DNA of 35,491 nt from Bacteroidota bacterium. GTDB lineage: Bacteria; Bacteroidota; Bacteroidia; Chitinophagales; Chitinophagaceae. Shown piece by piece: positions 1 to 7,878 of this stretch. The notes under the pieces were generated by a model. That model worked only from the letters and a program-made list of their open reading frames with translations, was not told where the DNA came from and did not search any database. The DNA lies in contig CANJRV010000024.1 of assembly GCA_947476825.1 (NCBI GenBank), positions 1 through 35,491 on the forward strand, read 5' to 3'. Each line of letters begins with the position of its first letter. The stretch's first letter is position 1. A program made the translations under genes and the position numbers.

Positions 1-39
1 AACATTAGACAATAAAAAATACGCTTCAATATTCCCTTC

Positions 40-127
40 ATTATCTACGGATGCTGTACTTAACCCGCAGAGTGCCTCACAAACATTATACTCGCATACA
101 AGATGAGTGCAGAGGACACATCTGCGG
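40..127. repeat. REP-like inverted repeat at the left edge
   Basis: The first 253 bases hold no gene. An imperfect long inverted repeat runs from CCGCAGA (65-71) to TCTGCGG (121-127), with further pairing between GTGCCTC (72-78) and GAGG.AC (112-118) and an inner ACTC/GAGT stem. The 11-mer TCGCATACAAG at 92-102 is identical to 35392-35402 inside the right-hand repeat pair and is followed by a related ATCTGCG segment, so this is probably a degenerate member of the same family. Inference only; no other homologue could be searched. Confidence 0.45.
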
Positions 128-240
128 AGATAGGAAATAAAATTCCGAATACAAAATCTAAATTCCTACGGCTTCCCACTTAGGCAATACGCCTTTTCAC
201 TTTTTACTTTTTACTTTCGACTAATTACTGAATTCTCATT

Positions 241-248
241 TATATTTG
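241..248 (+). promoter_or_regulatory. Candidate -7 promoter box of folD
   Basis: TATATTTG matches the Bacteroidota -7 consensus TAnnTTTG. Only a weak -33 candidate (TTTC at 215-218) lies upstream. The box ends 5 nt before the folD ATG, so transcription would begin at or next to the start codon, which suggests a leaderless mRNA. Confidence 0.45.
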
Positions 249-253
249 CGCCC

Positions 254-1135
254 ATGCAATTACTCGACGGCAAAGTAGTGTCGCAACACATCAAATCAGA
301 AATCAAAAAAGAAGTAGAAGAAATTATTGCCACGGGCAAACGTGCACCACATTTGGTTGCTATACTCGTGGGCGAAAATCCGGCAAGCAAAGCCTATGTT
401 GGCTCTAAGGTAAAAACATGCGCCGAACTTGGATTTGAATCTACATTAATCACGTATGAAGCAGATCTACAGGAAGAAATTCTACTTCAAAAAATAGCGG
501 AATTGAATAATGATGCAGGTATTGATGGTATCTTGGTTCAATTGCCCTTGCCCAAACATATTTCGGAAAATAAAATTATTGAAAGCATTTCTCCCAGCAA
601 AGATGTAGATGGATTTCATCCCGTGAATTTGGGCAAAATGTTATTGAGCTTACCGACTTTTATTCCAGCAACACCCTTTGGTATGATGTTGATGTTGCAG
701 CATTATGGTATCCCTATTTCGGGCAAGCACTGTGTGGTTATTGGCAGATCTAATATTGTAGGCACACCGATGAGTATTTTAATGAGTAGAAATAGTGAAC
801 CTGGTAATTGTACAGTTACATTGTGTCATTCCAAAACAAAAAATATTAAAGAATTTTGTTTGCAAGCAGACATCATTATTGCAGCCATTGGTCGACCAAA
901 ATTTGTAACAGCAGATATGGTAAAAGATGGCGCTATCATTTTAGATGTGGGCATCAATCGAATCGAAAGCACAGAAACCAAAAGTGGTTATCGTTTAGTT
1001 GGCGATGTAGACTTTGATGCAGTGGCAGAGAAATGTAGTTATATCACACCTGTACCAGGAGGCGTTGGACTCATGACTATTTGTGCTTTAATGAAAAATA
1101 CTTTATTGGCTTATTTACATAATAACGCTAGCTAA
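254..1135 (+). CDS. folD: FolD, methylenetetrahydrofolate dehydrogenase/cyclohydrolase
   Basis: FolD is a cytosolic bifunctional enzyme that oxidises 5,10-methylene-THF with NADP and hydrolyses the methenyl product to 10-formyl-THF, feeding purine and formyl-Met synthesis. At 293 aa it has normal length. Visible signatures are Tyr48 and Lys52 in AYVGSKVK (the catalytic Tyr/Lys pair), the substrate-loop motif QLPLP, the Rossmann segment [14 protein letters not shown] and the C-terminal [10 protein letters not shown]. The start is fixed by the N-terminal MQLLDGK, typical of the family, and by a -7 promoter box just upstream. queE follows after 3 nt, so the two are probably co-transcribed; they share pterin/GTP-derived chemistry only loosely. 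Nothing looks damaged. Confidence 0.97.
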   Translation: MQLLDGKVVSQHIKSEIKKEVEEIIATGKRAPHLVAILVGENPASKAYVGSKVKTCAELGFESTLITYEADLQEEILLQKIAELNNDAGIDGILVQLPLPKHISENKIIESISPSKDVDGFHPVNLGKMLLSLPTFIPATPFGMMLMLQHYGIPISGKHCVVIGRSNIVGTPMSILMSRNSEPGNCTVTLCHSKTKNIKEFCLQADIIIAAIGRPKFVTADMVKDGAIILDVGINRIESTETKSGYRLVGDVDFDAVAEKCSYITPVPGGVGLMTICALMKNTLLAYLHNNAS

Positions 1136-1138
1136 TTC

Positions 1139-1747
1139 ATGCAAGATCAACATACGCTTCCAATAATGGAAACATTTTATTCGATACAAGGTGAAGGTTT
1201 TTACCAAGGTCATGCTGCCTTTTTTATTCGTCTTGCTGGATGCGATGTGGGCTGTGTATGGTGCGATGTAAAAGAAAGTTGGGATGCAAATGCGCATTCG
1301 TTTCAAACCGTTACAGCGTTAGTAGATGAAGTGAAAAACACCCCAGCGAAAATAGTAATCATCACCGGTGGGGAACCGCTCATGTATGATTGTACTACGC
1401 TCACAGAAGCCTTGCAAGCTGCGGGTTTTCGCACTCATATAGAAACAAGTGCGGCCTATCCATTAAGTGGAAAATGGGATTGGATTTGTGTATCACCCAA
1501 GAAATTCAAATCGCCAATTCCTTCCATCTTGCAACAAGCTTCCGAATTAAAAGTAGTTGTTTTTAATGCGTCTGATTTGCAATGGGCAGAACAAAATGCA
1601 CAACATACCCATGCCGATTGCCAATTGTATTTGCAACCAGAATGGAGTAAAGAAAAAATAGTGTTACCCCTCATTACTGAATTTATTCAACAACATCCGC
1701 AATGGAAACTCTCCTTGCAAATACATAAGTATATGGGTGTGCGATAG
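1139..1747 (+). CDS. queE: QueE, 7-carboxy-7-deazaguanine synthase (radical SAM)
   Basis: QueE converts 6-carboxy-tetrahydropterin to 7-carboxy-7-deazaguanine in the queuosine (tRNA) precursor pathway. The protein is 202 aa, usual for short QueE forms. The iron-sulfur cluster motif CxxxCxxC is seen as Cys35, Cys39 and Cys42 in GCDVGCVWCD. It is preceded by the family N-terminus METFYSIQGEGFYQG and followed by the SAM-binding glycine segment IITGGEPL. The gene starts 3 nt after folD, consistent with one operon. Other que genes are not in the window. The downstream gap of about 400 bp separates it from the chemotaxis/kinase locus. Confidence 0.95.
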   Translation: MQDQHTLPIMETFYSIQGEGFYQGHAAFFIRLAGCDVGCVWCDVKESWDANAHSFQTVTALVDEVKNTPAKIVIITGGEPLMYDCTTLTEALQAAGFRTHIETSAAYPLSGKWDWICVSPKKFKSPIPSILQQASELKVVVFNASDLQWAEQNAQHTHADCQLYLQPEWSKEKIVLPLITEFIQQHPQWKLSLQIHKYMGVR

Positions 1748-1748
1748 G

Positions 1749-1812
1749 AAGAATTTTTTGTTTAACAAGGAAGGATTCGTTCCAAGCAAAGCCTTCCTTA
1801 AAAGAAATTCTA
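1749..1812. repeat. Imperfect inverted repeat after queE
   Basis: AAGGAAGG (1767-1774) pairs perfectly with CCTTCCTT (1792-1799), and the pairing extends imperfectly outward (AGAATTTT near 1750 with AAAATTCT-like sequence near 1805). It lies directly after the queE stop. There is no T tract on either side in the right place, so I do not call an intrinsic terminator, although it may stabilise the 3' end of the transcript. Confidence 0.4.
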
Positions 1813-1834
1813 CAATAAAAATCAGACCAAATAT

Positions 1835-2053
1835 TCAAAATTTATTTCTAATATGGCACAGGAAGCCAACGCGCAAGGGCATCGCCTCATTCCTGCGCCA
1901 GTAGCATAGGAGCAAGAAAATAAAAACCCGCGTTTCCCTATTGCTTGGTTTAGGTGAAACGGCACCATATTCTATCGTCCGAAAAAAACTTTCCAACGTT
2001 GTACAACCCATTAATCTAGAACCTCTTCCTCCATAATTTCCCCTCCAACGCAT
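1835..2053 (-). other. Structured non-coding element, possible dispersed repeat or RNA
   Basis: This fills most of the 406-bp gene-free gap between queE and the cheB reading frame. TGGCACAGGAA (1854-1864) pairs with TTCCTGCGCCA (1890-1900) over 11 positions; read as minus-strand RNA the single mismatch is a G-U pair. The loop holds a small GGC/GCC stem. A second stem of GTTTC/GAAAC arms lies near 1934-1968, and the self-complementary GTTGTACAAC lies near 2000-2010. Base composition is richer in G+C than the flanks. An open frame crosses the region on the minus strand, but its peptide looks like noise. I recall similar intergenic sequence in other Bacteroidota, which I cannot verify here. Confidence 0.4.
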
Positions 2054-2153
2054 TCACCTCTTTGACGCTTCCTAAATTTAATAATAGCAATAGCCTATTT
2101 AAAATGCTATCTTCACCAAATGAGTATAGATTTACTAGACGTCCTTCTTTGAC

Positions 2154-3104
2154 ATGAAAGCAATTTCAAGCAAAAAGAAACTACCTGCAAAAACAGAAGT
2201 TAAAGAAGGTTCATTTCCGGTAGTCGCCATCGGTGCGTCAGCAGGCGGATTAGAAGCGATGATGGAATTATTAAAATATCTTCCAGCAGATACAGGTATG
2301 GCTTTTATTTATGTGCAACACCTAAGTCCAGACCACAAAAGTTTGTTGACCGAAATTTTATCGAAGAAGACAAAAATGATCGTGCAAGAAATTGATGACA
2401 TGGATAAAATAAAACCAGATAATGTTTTTGTTATTCCATACAATAAAGGAATTGAAGTAACAGATGGACATATAAAATTAATTCCTCGTTCCGAAACAAG
2501 TGCCGCTATAACCATCGATATTCTATTCTCCTCACTTGCTGAAGCACAAAAAGAAAGAGTAATCGGAATTATTCTGAGTGGCAGTGCAAGTGATGGAACA
2601 GAAGGAATGAAAGACATCAAGCAATATGGCGGTTTAACTTTCGCACAAGACGATAGCGCAAAATTTACTAGTATGCCCCACTCTGCCATTGCAGCAGGCA
2701 TGGTAGATTTTATTTTGTCACCAAAAGACATAGCTCATGAATTAGCCAGACTGAGTAAGCATCCTCTTTTGCAAACGGAGAACGCAAAAAATGCCGAAGA
2801 AAATTTAATTGAAAACAGCAATCCAGATTTAAAAAGTATTCTAGGCCTATTACACAAATACACAGGTGTTGATTTCACAGCCTATAAAATGAATACCATT
2901 AAGCGACGTATCATTCGCAGAATGCTGTTGTATAAATTAACAACACTGAAAGAATATGCTAAAATGCTTTCCTTAAAAAAGGAAAAAATTGATATTCTTT
3001 ACCAAGATTTATTAATTAATGTCACCAGTTTTTTTCGAGATACCGATACACATAAATATTTGAAAGAACATCTTTTTCCAAAACTGTTGAAGTTAAAAAA
3101 ATAG
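2154..3104 (+). CDS. CheB methylesterase domain plus CheR N-terminal domain (first part of a split fusion)
   Basis: The first of three reading frames that together spell a CheB-CheR-PAS-kinase protein. Residues about 22-205 are a CheB-type glutamate methylesterase domain with Ser29 in GASAGG, His56 in VQHLSPDH and Asp147 in SGSASDGTEG, matching the CheB catalytic triad. There is no receiver domain in front of it. Residues about 225-310 are the all-helical CheR N-terminal domain, with the methyltransferase marker VTSFFRD. The frame stops at TAG 3102-3104, inside the linker to the CheR catalytic domain, straight after AAA AAA. The conserved continuation (IGEPLRIWVPACATGEE) resumes in the -1 frame at 3101. 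Alone this would be a CheB-only protein; the fusion family normally continues. Role inferred: sensory adaptation-like signalling, not necessarily flagellar. Confidence 0.85.
   Translation: MKAISSKKKLPAKTEVKEGSFPVVAIGASAGGLEAMMELLKYLPADTGMAFIYVQHLSPDHKSLLTEILSKKTKMIVQEIDDMDKIKPDNVFVIPYNKGIEVTDGHIKLIPRSETSAAITIDILFSSLAEAQKERVIGIILSGSASDGTEGMKDIKQYGGLTFAQDDSAKFTSMPHSAIAAGMVDFILSPKDIAHELARLSKHPLLQTENAKNAEENLIENSNPDLKSILGLLHKYTGVDFTAYKMNTIKRRIIRRMLLYKLTTLKEYAKMLSLKKEKIDILYQDLLINVTSFFRDTDTHKYLKEHLFPKLLKLKK
3095..3101 (+). other. A AAA AAA slippery heptamer at the first frame break
   Basis: In the upstream frame the codons are TTA AAA AAA TAG, so A-AAA-AAA sits exactly as X-XXY-YYZ in front of the stop. 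A -1 slip gives K-K-I-G-E-P and joins the CheR catalytic domain in frame. A one-base deletion from an A8 run would look the same. Confidence 0.6.
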
Positions 3105-3742
3105 GTGAACCATTACGCATCTGGGTACCTGCTTGTGCTACAGGTGAAGAAGCCTATTCCATTGCTATGATGTTACTCGAAATCCAGGAAAGCAAAGAAA
3201 CTACAACTCCCATTCAAATTTTCGCAACAGACCTTAGCGAACAAGCCATAATTAAAGCACGTATTGGCATGTATACTAAACAAGATTTGGAAACCGTATC
3301 ACCTAAGCGGATACAACGTTTTTTCATCAAAGCAGATACAGGTTTTCGTGTCAATAAAGCCATACGCAATATGTGCGTATTTGCGCAACATAATATTTTA
3401 CACGACCCTCCCTTTTCACGACTTGATTTTATCAGTTGCTGCAACCTCTTTATTTACTTAGATAATCCAGCGCAAAAAAAAGCCCTGAATACTTTTCATT
3501 ATGCACTACATGATAATGGATTTTTAATGCTTGGCAAATCGGAAAATATCACACAATCCACCAATCTATTTGCAGGCTTTAATAAAAAGTATAAAATTTT
3601 TTCACGAAAAACTAATTTAGGCACACGCACATTGCCGGCACTCCTACCTCGTTATGCGCAACAAAATTTACTTGAAAAAAATACACTAACAACGAAAAAA
3701 ATAAACCACAACAAGCTATTTCAATGGATCACAACGGATTAG
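3101..3742 (+). CDS. CheR-type methyltransferase catalytic domain (middle part of a split fusion)
   Basis: The SAM-dependent protein-glutamate methyltransferase part of the fusion. Motifs in order: LRIWVPACATGEEAYS (SAM-binding motif I), IFATDLSEQAI (acidic ribose-binding segment), the helix GMYTKQDLETVSPKR, FAQHNILHDPPFSRLDFISC with the family CCNLFIYLD block, and NGFLMLGKSENI. The first ATG in this frame is at 3167, but starting there would remove motif I, so the domain makes sense only if read through from the upstream frame at 3101. The frame ends at TAG 3740-3742, overlapping the next frame by 19 nt. The last about 35 residues are an unconserved linker containing a second A7 run (3695-3701), where the frame again shifts by -1. 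Either a frameshifted pseudogene or a product of slippage. Confidence 0.75.
   Translation: MGEPLRIWVPACATGEEAYSIAMMLLEIQESKETTTPIQIFATDLSEQAIIKARIGMYTKQDLETVSPKRIQRFFIKADTGFRVNKAIRNMCVFAQHNILHDPPFSRLDFISCCNLFIYLDNPAQKKALNTFHYALHDNGFLMLGKSENITQSTNLFAGFNKKYKIFSRKTNLGTRTLPALLPRYAQQNLLEKNTLTTKKINHNKLFQWITTD
3695..3701 (+). other. Second A7 run at the second frame break
   Basis: Codons in the middle frame are ACG AAA AAA ATA. This is not a perfect ribosomal slippery heptamer because the base before it is G, but it is a run of seven A, in which polymerase slippage or a one-base deletion is easy. A -1 shift here leads through about seven extra codons to the third frame, whose first ATG is at 3724. 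Confidence 0.5.
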
Positions 3743-6700
3743 ATAACGCTATTGATGCATTGCTCATTTCTGAATTTATGCCCGCAAGCGTTGTCATCAA
3801 TCATCAAATGGAAATTGTGCAATTTCGCGGAACCACCGATTTATTTCTTACACATCCAAAAGGTAAAGCCACTTTTAATATTTTAAAAATGGCACGCCCT
3901 GAAATTGCTTTTGAATTGCGTAATGCCATTTCGAAAGTCATCAAAACAAAACTCCGTATTCGTAAAAGTGGTATCGAATTAAAAATAAATTCCGCTGTTA
4001 GAATGATCAGTTTGGAAATTGTTCCATTCAAAATTGAATCCACTGAACCTTTGCTTTTAATCCTTTTCACGGAACAAGAACAAACCGAAATTTTTTCAGC
4101 ACATACAGTAGATGGAAAAAATAATTCGCTGGCAAAAGACAGACGAATAAAAAAATTAGAATTGGAATTAGCCGCAGCGCATGCAGACGCGCTCTCCATT
4201 GCACAAGAGCAGGAAGCATTTGCCGAAGAATTACAAAGTGCCAATGAAGAAGTGGTTTCCAGCAACGAAGAATTGCAAACCTTGAATGAAGAATTGGAAA
4301 CTTCCAAAGAAGAAATAGAATCTGCAAATGAAGAACTTACGACTACCAATCAAGAGTTACAAACACGTAACGACTTACTGAATGAATCGTATGATTATTC
4401 TGAAGCGGTACTTGCCACGATACATGAACCAATGATTGTGTTGGATAAAAATCTTCGCGTAAAATCTGCAAACAACATATTCTATAAAACATTTAAAGTA
4501 AAAGAAGAAGAGACTGAAGGCATGTTGTTGTATGACCTTGGAAATAAGCAATGGAATATTCCCCGTCTAAGGGAATTGCTTGAAGACATTCTTCCACGAA
4601 ATTCTCACTTCCACAATTTTGAAATTAAACAAACTTTCCCTTTAATTGGCAAAAAAACAATGCTACTCAATGCAAGACGCATTATTCAGAAAATGAATCA
4701 CGAAGAATTGATTCTACTTGCTTTATCCGATATTACAGAACGCATACTAGCTGAAAAAAATCGTTCCTTACTATCCACTGTTGTGGAATCATCTAATGAT
4801 GCCATTATCAGTAAAACATTAGATGGTACTATAACAAGTTGGAATAAAGGAGCCGAAAAAATATTTGGCTACCGCCCTTCTCAAGCTATTGGAAAAAGCA
4901 TTACTATGTTGATACCACCAGAGTTGATGCCAGAAGAAGATACCATATTTGACAAAATAATAAAAGGGCAATCTGTTCTGCATTACGATACCATTCGTGT
5001 AACAAAAAAAGGAGAAAAGCTGAATACATCTATCACGGTTTCTCCAATAAAAGACAAGGAAGGAAATATTATCGGCGCATCCAAAATAGCTCGAGATATA
5101 ACGGAAGAAGTTATTGCCAGAAAAAAAATGGAGGACCGAACTGCAGAATTAATAGAAGCTAGAATATTTGGAAAAAGAGAAGAAGATAAATTCAAGGCAA
5201 TTTTAGAATCCGCACCAGACGCAATTGTGATTGTGAATAGCAAAGGAAAAATTCATTTGGTTAATTCCAACGCAGAAAAACTATTTGGCTACCATCGAGA
5301 AGAAATTATTGGAAAAGAACTCGAATTATTAATGCCTGCACGTTTTAAAGACACCCACCAAGCATTCACACAAAAATATGCAGATCATCCTAAATCCAGA
5401 GCAATGGGTGATGGCGTTGAACTATTTGCACAACACAAAGATGGAACAGAATTTCCTGTTGAAATTAGTCTTAGTTCGTTGCAAACAGAAGATGGTTCTT
5501 TAGTGTCTGCTGCTATTCGAGAAATAACGAATCGGAAATTAATTGAAACAGAATTAAAGGAAGCAAAGGTCTCTGCAGAAAATGCCCTTAAGTTCAAGCA
5601 ACAGTTTTTATCTAACATGAGCCACGAAATACGTACACCACTCAATTCTATTCTAGGATTTGCGAATGTGCTATTAAAAACAGAATTAGGCATAGAACAG
5701 AAAGAATTTTTACATGCAATACAAACAAGTGGTAAGTCTTTAAATATGCTTATAAACGACATATTGGATTTGGCGAAAGTAGATGCTGGCAAAATGACCT
5801 TTGAAAAGCAACCATTTAAAATACGCGAAACCATAAGCTCCATACTCCACTCTTTTGACCTAAAAATAAAAGAAAAAAATTTGGAACTGGTAAGAGAATA
5901 CGACGACAATATTCCTTCTATGTTATTGGGCGATTCATTAAGATTGAATCAAATCATTTTAAATCTAATAAGCAATGCAGTAAAATTTACGCATCATGGT
6001 AAAATTGAATTAGTCGTCAAATTACTCAGCGTGGATGAACAACAGGTGACTATTGAATTTGCCGTTAGTGATTCAGGCATAGGTATTGCACCAAACAAAA
6101 TAGATTCCATTTTTAATCTTTTCGAACAAGCAGAACTAAGCACGGCAAATTCTTATGGAGGCACTGGATTGGGGTTGGCAATCGTCAAACAATTAATAGA
6201 AGTGCAAGGCGGAAGTATTAGTGTAAGAAGTAAGCTTGGCGAAGGTTCTACGTTCAGCTTTATTATGCCTTTTGGAAAAACAAGTATACAATCCGAAGAA
6301 GAAATAGAGGTCCTAACATTAGAACCTGGAATTAAAAAATTGCGCGTGTTAGTGGCCGAAGATGTAGCATTAAATCAACTATTGATTAAAATAATTTTAA
6401 GTGATTTTGGATTCGAATATGAAATTGTAAGCAATGGAAAAATGGTAATCGAAAAACTTATCGAAGCTTCGGCTGATACTTCAACTACTTCGACTTCTAC
6501 TTCTACTTCGGCTACGCTCAGTAAACAGTCTTATGATATTATATTGATGGATCTACAGATGCCTGAAATGAATGGATTTGAAGCAACGGAATACATCCGT
6601 AAAACAATGAAATCTAATATTCCAATTATTGCTTTAACAGCAGATGTAACAACAGCTGATGTTGCTAAGTGTAAAGCATTTGGTATGGACAATTATATTT

Positions 6701-6765
6701 CCAAACCCATCAATGAAAAATTGTTATACAATAAAATTGTGGAACTCGTTATGAATAAAATTTGA
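3724..6765 (+). CDS. Multi-PAS hybrid histidine kinase with receiver domain (last part of a split CheB-CheR fusion)
   Basis: 1013 aa, cytoplasmic, no membrane segment seen. Residues about 1-115 are the conserved domain that follows CheR in CheB-CheR fusions (AIDALLISEF, IVQFRG). Residues about 140-225 form a long coiled coil rich in ANEEL/LNEEL repeats. Three PAS domains follow at about 228-345, 350-465 and 485-610. The HisKA dimerisation helix has phospho-acceptor His634 in NMSHEIRTPLNS. The ATPase domain shows NLISNAVKF (N box), DSGIGIA (G1) and GGTGLGLAI (G2). The receiver domain (about 875-1010) has Asp943 in LMDLQMPEMNG and the conserved Lys in YISKP. An unusual Ser/Thr-rich insert of about 20 residues (915-934) sits in the receiver. 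The ATG at 3724 is in the overlap with the preceding frame; it could be a real internal start or simply the first Met after the frame break. Confidence 0.88.
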   Translation: MDHNGLDNAIDALLISEFMPASVVINHQMEIVQFRGTTDLFLTHPKGKATFNILKMARPEIAFELRNAISKVIKTKLRIRKSGIELKINSAVRMISLEIVPFKIESTEPLLLILFTEQEQTEIFSAHTVDGKNNSLAKDRRIKKLELELAAAHADALSIAQEQEAFAEELQSANEEVVSSNEELQTLNEELETSKEEIESANEELTTTNQELQTRNDLLNESYDYSEAVLATIHEPMIVLDKNLRVKSANNIFYKTFKVKEEETEGMLLYDLGNKQWNIPRLRELLEDILPRNSHFHNFEIKQTFPLIGKKTMLLNARRIIQKMNHEELILLALSDITERILAEKNRSLLSTVVESSNDAIISKTLDGTITSWNKGAEKIFGYRPSQAIGKSITMLIPPELMPEEDTIFDKIIKGQSVLHYDTIRVTKKGEKLNTSITVSPIKDKEGNIIGASKIARDITEEVIARKKMEDRTAELIEARIFGKREEDKFKAILESAPDAIVIVNSKGKIHLVNSNAEKLFGYHREEIIGKELELLMPARFKDTHQAFTQKYADHPKSRAMGDGVELFAQHKDGTEFPVEISLSSLQTEDGSLVSAAIREITNRKLIETELKEAKVSAENALKFKQQFLSNMSHEIRTPLNSILGFANVLLKTELGIEQKEFLHAIQTSGKSLNMLINDILDLAKVDAGKMTFEKQPFKIRETISSILHSFDLKIKEKNLELVREYDDNIPSMLLGDSLRLNQIILNLISNAVKFTHHGKIELVVKLLSVDEQQVTIEFAVSDSGIGIAPNKIDSIFNLFEQAELSTANSYGGTGLGLAIVKQLIEVQGGSISVRSKLGEGSTFSFIMPFGKTSIQSEEEIEVLTLEPGIKKLRVLVAEDVALNQLLIKIILSDFGFEYEIVSNGKMVIEKLIEASADTSTTSTSTSTSATLSKQSYDIILMDLQMPEMNGFEATEYIRKTMKSNIPIIALTADVTTADVAKCKAFGMDNYISKPINEKLLYNKIVELVMNKI
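6466..6525 (+). repeat. In-frame ACTTCG/ACTTCT repeat inside the receiver domain
   Basis: A short imperfect array of ACTTCG/ACTTCT-like hexamers encodes alternating Thr/Ser residues (TSTTSTSTSTSAT, within residues 915-934). It lies between the second helix and the phospho-acceptor strand, where receiver domains normally have only a short turn. The insert is a multiple of three and the domain reads normally on both sides. Confidence 0.7.
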
Positions 6766-6932
6766 TAATGCTTCAACTTTACTTAGTAAACAAAGTACAA
6801 GTCAATCCAGCAACAAAATCATCTTTGCCAAAATCGCAGGTCCACACAATCTATTACCCAAGGACTAATTTATTTCCTAAAAAATGATGTAGGTAGATTT
6901 ACTACAAGATAAAATTTATTTGCCCATGTCAT

Positions 6933-6966
6933 TTTGTTTAAATATTTTTACAAAAAGTTAAACAAA
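6933..6966. promoter_or_regulatory. Perfect 9-bp inverted repeat before the CarH-like regulator
   Basis: TTTGTTTAA (6933-6941) and TTAAACAAA (6958-6966) are perfect complements separated by 16 bp, and the second arm ends right before the GTG start at 6967. A 12-codon frame (ATG 6926, TAA 6959-6961) overlaps it. The decamer TGTTTAAATA at its left arm recurs before crtI at 7855. A candidate operator for autoregulation, or an RNA hairpin over the start. Confidence 0.45.
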
Positions 6967-7854
6967 GTGAATTTATTTTCCATTTCAGAGCTCCAACAAT
7001 TTTCTGGGATAAAAGCCCATACCATCAGAATGTGGGAACAGCGATACCAAGCTTTACATCCAACCCGTTCGGAAGGGAATACCAGATATTATGATAATTC
7101 ACAATTAAAGCGCTTATTAAATATTGTAAGCTTAATGGAATCCGATTACAAAGTATCCGAATTATGCAGCATGACAGATGCCATGTTATTTAAATTGTTG
7201 GAAGCGAAGCAAAAAGACATCCAAAGCGATATTTCCAATGAATATTATGTTTCTCAACTCATTGCAGCTGCAACTCATTTTGATGAAATCCATTTTGAGA
7301 AAATATTTTCAAATTGTGTTCTTCGCTTAGGTTTACGAAATACCTATTTACAAGTAATTTATCCGATGTTACACAAAATCGGGTTAATGTGGGCAACAGG
7401 AACTATTTCCGCTGCCTATGAGCATTTCAGTAGTAATATCATCAAGCAAAAATTATTTTCCGCTATTGATTCACTCCCTCCCTCTACATCTACAAGCGAC
7501 ACATGGTTACTGTTCCTCCCTGAAAATGAGTTTCACGAAATTGGATTGTTGCTCTCTTATTATCTTTTACGTCAGACTGGAAAGAAAGTGATATATTTGG
7601 GAAGTAATGTCCCCTTTGATACATTAATAGATGCTGCTGAGAAAATAAAACCAAGTCATTTACTTTTCTTTTTGGTTCATCATGATGCACCAGAAAACAC
7701 ACAAGGATATATAAATAAATTAAAAAATTCATTTAGCAAAACAAAAATTCATTTTTCAGGCAATGACAAATTATTGAGCCAATTAAAAATTGGCAAAGGC
7801 GATAACTGGATTCGATCTGTAGAAGAATTTGAGAAGCAATTAGGACTAATGTAA
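6967..7854 (+). CDS. CarH-type MerR regulator with B12-binding light-sensor domain
   Basis: A MerR-type DNA-binding domain at residues about 1-70 (FSISELQQFSG, HTIRMWEQRYQAL, TRYYDNSQLKRLL) is followed by a four-helix bundle and a cobalamin-binding Rossmann domain. The bundle carries W-x9-EH (Trp142, Glu152, His153 counted from the GTG), the adenosylcobalamin light-sensing signature of CarH. The Rossmann domain carries ExHxxG (Glu188, His190, Gly193), whose His is the lower axial cobalt ligand in the family. Known CarH tetramers repress carotenoid genes in the dark and fall apart in light. I prefer GTG 6967 (VNLFSISEL, matching the usual N-terminus) over TTG 6934. It starts the carotenoid cluster, 24 nt ahead of crtI. 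Its role as light switch of this cluster is inferred from family and position. Confidence 0.88.
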   Translation: MNLFSISELQQFSGIKAHTIRMWEQRYQALHPTRSEGNTRYYDNSQLKRLLNIVSLMESDYKVSELCSMTDAMLFKLLEAKQKDIQSDISNEYYVSQLIAAATHFDEIHFEKIFSNCVLRLGLRNTYLQVIYPMLHKIGLMWATGTISAAYEHFSSNIIKQKLFSAIDSLPPSTSTSDTWLLFLPENEFHEIGLLLSYYLLRQTGKKVIYLGSNVPFDTLIDAAEKIKPSHLLFFLVHHDAPENTQGYINKLKNSFSKTKIHFSGNDKLLSQLKIGKGDNWIRSVEEFEKQLGLM

Positions 7855-7872
7855 TGTTTAAATAAATAAACA
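7855..7872. promoter_or_regulatory. Inverted repeat TGTTTA-N6-TAAACA before crtI
   Basis: It occupies most of the 24-nt gap between the regulator stop and the crtI ATG. The arms are perfect (6 bp), and the decamer TGTTTAAATA (7855-7864) is identical to one in the inverted repeat before the regulator. The spacing of arms differs between the two sites (6 versus 16 bp), and the sequence is very AT-rich, so chance is not excluded. Confidence 0.35.
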
Positions 7873-7878
7873 AAAAAT

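Noticed and set aside
1767-1799. Possible intrinsic terminator after queE
   Set aside because: A good 8-bp stem but no T tract following on either strand; kept only as an inverted repeat.
1835-2053. Minus-strand 72-residue open frame in the queE-cheB gap
   Set aside because: Low-complexity, Arg/Cys-rich peptide over a hairpin-rich stretch; better explained as a structured non-coding element.
3804-4349. Minus-strand frame of 181 codons rich in Ser, opposite the kinase coiled coil
   Set aside because: An antisense shadow of the repetitive Glu/Leu coiled coil of the real kinase frame.
6934-6966. TTG 6934 as the start of the CarH-like regulator
   Set aside because: The first 11 residues lie inside the perfect inverted repeat and do not match MerR N-termini; GTG 6967 gives the expected start.
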